Positions 60,260-64,000 of a DNA stretch of 64,000 nucleotides are shown in pieces. The translations under genes were made by a program, and so were the position numbers. Below the pieces are notes generated by a model. It did no database searches. It worked only from the letters and a program-made list of their open reading frames with translations, and was not told the DNA's origin. The stretch's first letter is position 1; every line of letters begins with the position of its first letter. The DNA is from Cervus elaphus. Lineage: Eukaryota > Chordata > Mammalia > Artiodactyla > Cervidae. The stretch spans positions 64,990,052 through 65,054,051 of the forward strand of contig NC_057815.1 in the NCBI RefSeq assembly GCF_910594005.1, in the 5' to 3' direction.

Positions 60260-60880
60260 ATAACATCTTCTTTAAATAAAGCCTAAACTTCTGTTTCTTT
60301 AGCTTTACTCCTCACTGCTTCTTTAATGTGCCCTCCACTCCCACCAGACTGATATATTCACGGGACCTGACCGTTCCCATTCCTCCTTTTCCCATCACCC
60401 TTCTTCCACTCTTTCCTGCCCCCAAATCCAAACCAGCCTTTCAGGATTAGCTCCTCTAGGATGGCTCCTGGAAAAGGAGAGGAGGGAATTACCACTGGTT
60501 ATGACCACCATATAGCAGACATTATGCAGGTAACTTCAGACTCATTAAACCTCATTTGATCTTCACAACCCTATAAGACTGCTATTACTATGCCCGTATC
60601 ACAGAAAAAAGTATGAATAGTTCAGAAGGTTAACTTGTCAATGGCCCACAATATTAAAGCACATACTCTTTCTACACACTGTACCTTATAAGCCCCTTAT
60701 GACTTAGTCTCCATGTTTAAATATTTATAGGTATACAATTTGATTTTTGTATTTTATTAAAAACTATCTCACATTATTTTCTTGTTTACAGATGTGCCTT
60801 ATCTCTCCAGCTGAACTCTGAGCTTCTTACTCCAAGGACTTCCCCTACAGTACCTAACACATAGCTAAGCACACAGTGGC
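60260..60880. repeat. Mixed L2 (+) and MIR (-) fragments
   Basis: 'ctttaatgtgccctccactc', 'gctgaactctgagcttctta' and 'cagtacctaacacatagcta' are L2-like on the plus strand. 'cctcatttgatcttcacaac' near 60550 is a reversed MIR. Confidence 0.5.
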
Positions 60881-61479
60881 TACAAAATTTTACCAAACCA
60901 AAGCAATGTGTCTGGCCTTAGCTAGAAGAGAGGACTCTTGTGTTCTGGGTAAAACTGCTGAACACCTGTGCCTTAATCACACGTAACTATTAAATAATTT
61001 CTTCTAGAGCTAAGGAAAAAGTTCCCCTAACCAAGAAAATCACATAGTGAAGTCTATGAGTCATTCTTGTCAGCAATAACATGAAGATCCCAGAAAACAA
61101 GTAACAAAAAAAGACTCACAGTGGGTGGAGTGTTTTTCCCTTCCCACTTTGTAGGGAACACAATTGGGATGATGCTCTCTAACGAATGCAGACAGCTTCA
61201 GCCATGCAATGAGGGAATCCCAAAGGAAAGGCCAGCAGAACCCAGCCGGTCCCAAAGCTGCTCACGGAAAGCACCCAGAGGGCTCAGAATAACACAGAGC
61301 AAAATGCTGGCCAAGGAAACAGAATGTAGCCTCCAGTTCCGGTCCATTCATTTATTCAACAATATGTATTAAAAGTACTAAGGGTAACAGTCATCTAGCA
61401 TGTAATTCAGACAAGCAAGTTGCTTAACTTCTTTGGACCTCGATTTCTTCACCTCTAAAAGAGTTTTAAAAAGAGTTTA

Positions 61480-63041
61480 CAAAAAAGATCTTCACAACCC
61501 AGATAATCAAGATGGTGTGATCACTCACCTAGAGCCAGACAGCCTGGAATGTGAGGTCAAGTGGGCCTTAGAAAGCATCACTACAAACAAAGCTAGTGGA
61601 AGTGATGGAATTCCAGTTGAGCTATTTCAAATCTTAAAAGATGATGCTATGAAAGTGATGCACTCAATGTGTCAGCAAATTTGGAAAACTCAGCAATGAC
61701 CACAGGACTGGAAAAGGTCAGTTTTCATTCCAATCCCAAAGAAAGGCAATGCCAAAGAATGCTCAAACTACCACACAATTGCACTCATCTCACATGCTAG
61801 TAAAGTAATGCTCAAAATTCTCCAAGCCAGGCTTCAGCAATACGTGAACCGTGAACTTCCAGATGTTCAAGCTGGTTTTAGAAAAGGCAGAGGAGCCAGA
61901 GATCAAATTGCCAACATCCACTGGATCATCGAAAAAGCAAGAGAGTTCTAGAAAAACATCTATTTCTGCTTTATTGACTACCCCAAAGCCTTTGATTGTG
62001 TGGATCACAATAAACTGTGGAAAATTCTGAAAGAGATGGGAATACCAGACCATCTGACCTGCCTCTTGAGAAATCTATATGCGGGTCAGGAAGCAACAGT
62101 TAGAACTAGACATGGAACAACAGACTGGTTCCAAATAGGGAAAGGAGTAGGTCAAGGCTGTGTATTGTCACCCTGCTTATTTAACTTATATGCAGAATAC
62201 ATCATGAGAAACACTGGGCTGGAAGAAGCACAAACTGGAATCAAGATTGCTGGGAGAAATATCAATAACCTCAGATATGCAGACGACACCACCCTTATGG
62301 CAGAAACTGAAAAAGAACTAAACAGCCTCTTGATGAAAGTGAAAGAGGAGAGTGAAAAAGTTGGCTTAAAGCTTAACATTCAGAAAACTCCATGGCATCT
62401 GGTCCCATCACTTCATGGCAAATAGATGAGGAAACAGTGGAAACAGTGGCTGACTTTATTTTTGGGGGCTCCAAAATCCCTGCAGATGGTGATTGCAGCC
62501 ATGAAATTAAAAGACGCTTACTCCTTGGAAGGAAAGTTACGACCAATCTAGACAGCATATTAAAAAGCAGAGATATTACTTTGCCAACAAAGGTCTGTCC
62601 AGTCAAGGTTATGGTTTTTCCAGTAGTCATGTATGGATGTGAGAGTTGAAATGTGAAGAAAGCTGAGCACCAAACAATTGATGCTTTTGAACTATGGTAT
62701 TGGAGAAGACTTTTGAGAGTCCCTTGGACTGCAGGAGATCCAACCAGTCCATCCTAAAGGAGATCAGTCCTGAATGTTCATTGGAATGACTGATGTTGAA
62801 GCTGAAACTCCAATACTTTGGCCACTTGATGGTAAGAGCTGACTCATTTGAAAAAACCCTGATGCTGGGAAAGATTGAGGGCAGGAGGAGAAGGGGACGA
62901 CAGACGATGAGATAGTTGGATGGCATCACCAACTCAATGGACATGAGTTTGGGTAGACTCTGGGAGTTGGTGATGGACAGGGAGGCCTAGGCGTGCTGTG
63001 GTCCATGGCGTCGCAAAGAGTCAGACTGAACTGAACTGAAT
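61480..63041 (+). mobile_element. BovB (RTE) LINE, 5'-truncated, with YADD reverse transcriptase motif
   Basis: It starts inside the pol frame and ends with 'cagactgaactgaactgaa'. Flanking aagagttta copies (61471-61479 and 63042-63050) mark the insertion. The reverse transcriptase is recognisable: 'ITTNKASGSDGIPVELFQIL', then after TGA (for Trp) the 'KKGNAKECSNYHTIALIS' block, after a TAG the palm motif 'CFIDYPKAFDCVDHNKLWK', and 'RYADDTTLMAETEKEL' with catalytic YADD intact near 62275. A frameshift near 62390 leads to the C-terminal segment (62392-62649) and further stops. The AP endonuclease is missing. It is inactive, though the catalytic aspartates persist. Confidence 0.95.
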
Positions 63042-63179
63042 AAGAGTTTAATGAGCACTTTCTTGCCCATTTCACAAGCTGTTGAAGGGGTCAAATGAGA
63101 AAAGGACAGAGCAACATCATGGACAAAATACAAGGCTGTGGGTTTTTTTTAACTGTGTAAAGCATACATAACATGGTGG

Positions 63180-63384
63180 ATCAGTCGCTCAACTGTGTCC
63201 AACTCTTGGCAGCCCCATGGAGCCCACCAGGCTCCTCTGCCCATGGAACTTTCCAAGCAGGAATATTGGAGTAGGTTGCCATTTCCTACTTCAAGGGGTC
63301 TTCCCAATCCAGGGATCAAACCCGCGTCTCCTGTGCCTCCTGCATTGCAGGCAGATTCTTTACCGCTGAGCCACCGGAGAAGAC
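63180..63384 (-). repeat. Bov-tA SINE, reverse orientation
   Basis: It contains 'cagtcgctcaactgtgtcca', 'agcccaccaggctcctctgc', 'ttgccatttcctacttcaag' and 'attctttaccgctgagccac'. Confidence 0.94.
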
Positions 63385-63854
63385 CCATACAAAACACAAA
63401 ATGCTCTATTTCATATCTGCATTTCTCTGGCTTAAGGGGAGAGCAGCACAGGGGAGAAACAGGGAAGTGAGGTCAGTGGTAACCTCAACTGTATCATATC
63501 ACCCACTTTACTGACTCACTGTTGGGCCCGTAAGATTTCCAGGAATCATTGCACAAAGTCAGTTCTAGAATTTGCAGGATGGAAAAGCCTAGAAGACTCA
63601 TAAAATCTCTGAGCTAGACATGCTTTACAGATGAAACGCATCCTAACCTATATCCATTTCTCATCTTTCTTCCAACCCCTCACCAGATAACTGTGATGGC
63701 ACTACCCATCTTCTGAGAGCCTCAGATAACAAACAGCATTTTATAAGCCAGACTCTCTAGTTTCAATAATTATATTTAGAGTCCTACCACCATGTCTGAG
63801 TCTATAAAAAATTGTTGTCTAAATTTTGTGTAGGACTCAGTTACATGATAGTGT

Positions 63855-63875
63855 AAAAAAAAAAAAAAAAAAGTT
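63855..63875. repeat. Poly(A) run
   Basis: A run of about 18 A residues follows 'gatagtgt'. No SINE body is recognised beside it. The rest of 63390-64000 holds nothing I can identify. Confidence 0.6.
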
Positions 63876-64000
63876 CCTGTACTCAGCTTGGACCTAAACA
63901 TTAAAGGAAAGCAGTACCTTCCTGAAGCTAGTATGGTGGTATTAACAGCACAGATGTTTAGTAAGAGTACCTCCATGGAGAAAAGGGTTTCAAGATCCAG

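Overview
This is mammalian nuclear DNA from a pecoran ruminant (a bovid or deer). BovB LINEs, Bov-tA and Bov-A2 SINEs, CHR-type tRNA-Glu SINEs and a ruminant L1 occur together, which is a ruminant combination. The species cannot be fixed from the sequence alone. There is no prokaryotic content, and I found no CRISPR array, operon or new multi-gene system.

The only host gene is STIM1, the ER calcium sensor of store-operated calcium entry, lying on the minus strand. Exon 3 is at 1635-1749 and exon 2 at 29526-29656, both with canonical splice sites and correct phases. They encode the luminal canonical EF-hand and the hidden EF-hand. Positions 1-1634 are the start of intron 3, 1750-29525 are all of intron 2 (27.8 kb), and 29657-64000 are part of intron 1 (more than 34 kb). 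Exon 1 lies beyond the right edge and exon 4 beyond the left edge.

The rest is intron filled with interspersed repeats of several ages. The most notable is a full-length L1 at about 40372-47830 on the minus strand, the same strand as STIM1 transcription. It has an intact 308-codon ORF1, an ORF2 broken by only two visible lesions, a GC-rich 5' UTR, a poly(A) tail and a 15-bp target-site duplication. It sits inside a much older L1 that continues on both sides. Other items are four BovB fragments of 0.6-1.6 kb plus one BovB 3' tail, about ten Bov-tA/Bov-A2 copies, about nine CHR SINEs, a truncated young L1 (3203-4692), two very short L1 tails, two tail-only insertions with target-site duplications, hAT-type DNA transposons, one mariner end, and many old L2/MIR fossils. 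Two zones are deeply nested: 10.3-14.8 kb and 39.5-48.1 kb.

Family names come from recognising consensus-like motifs by eye, without a RepeatMasker run. Boundaries of old repeats are therefore approximate; boundaries supported by a target-site duplication are precise.
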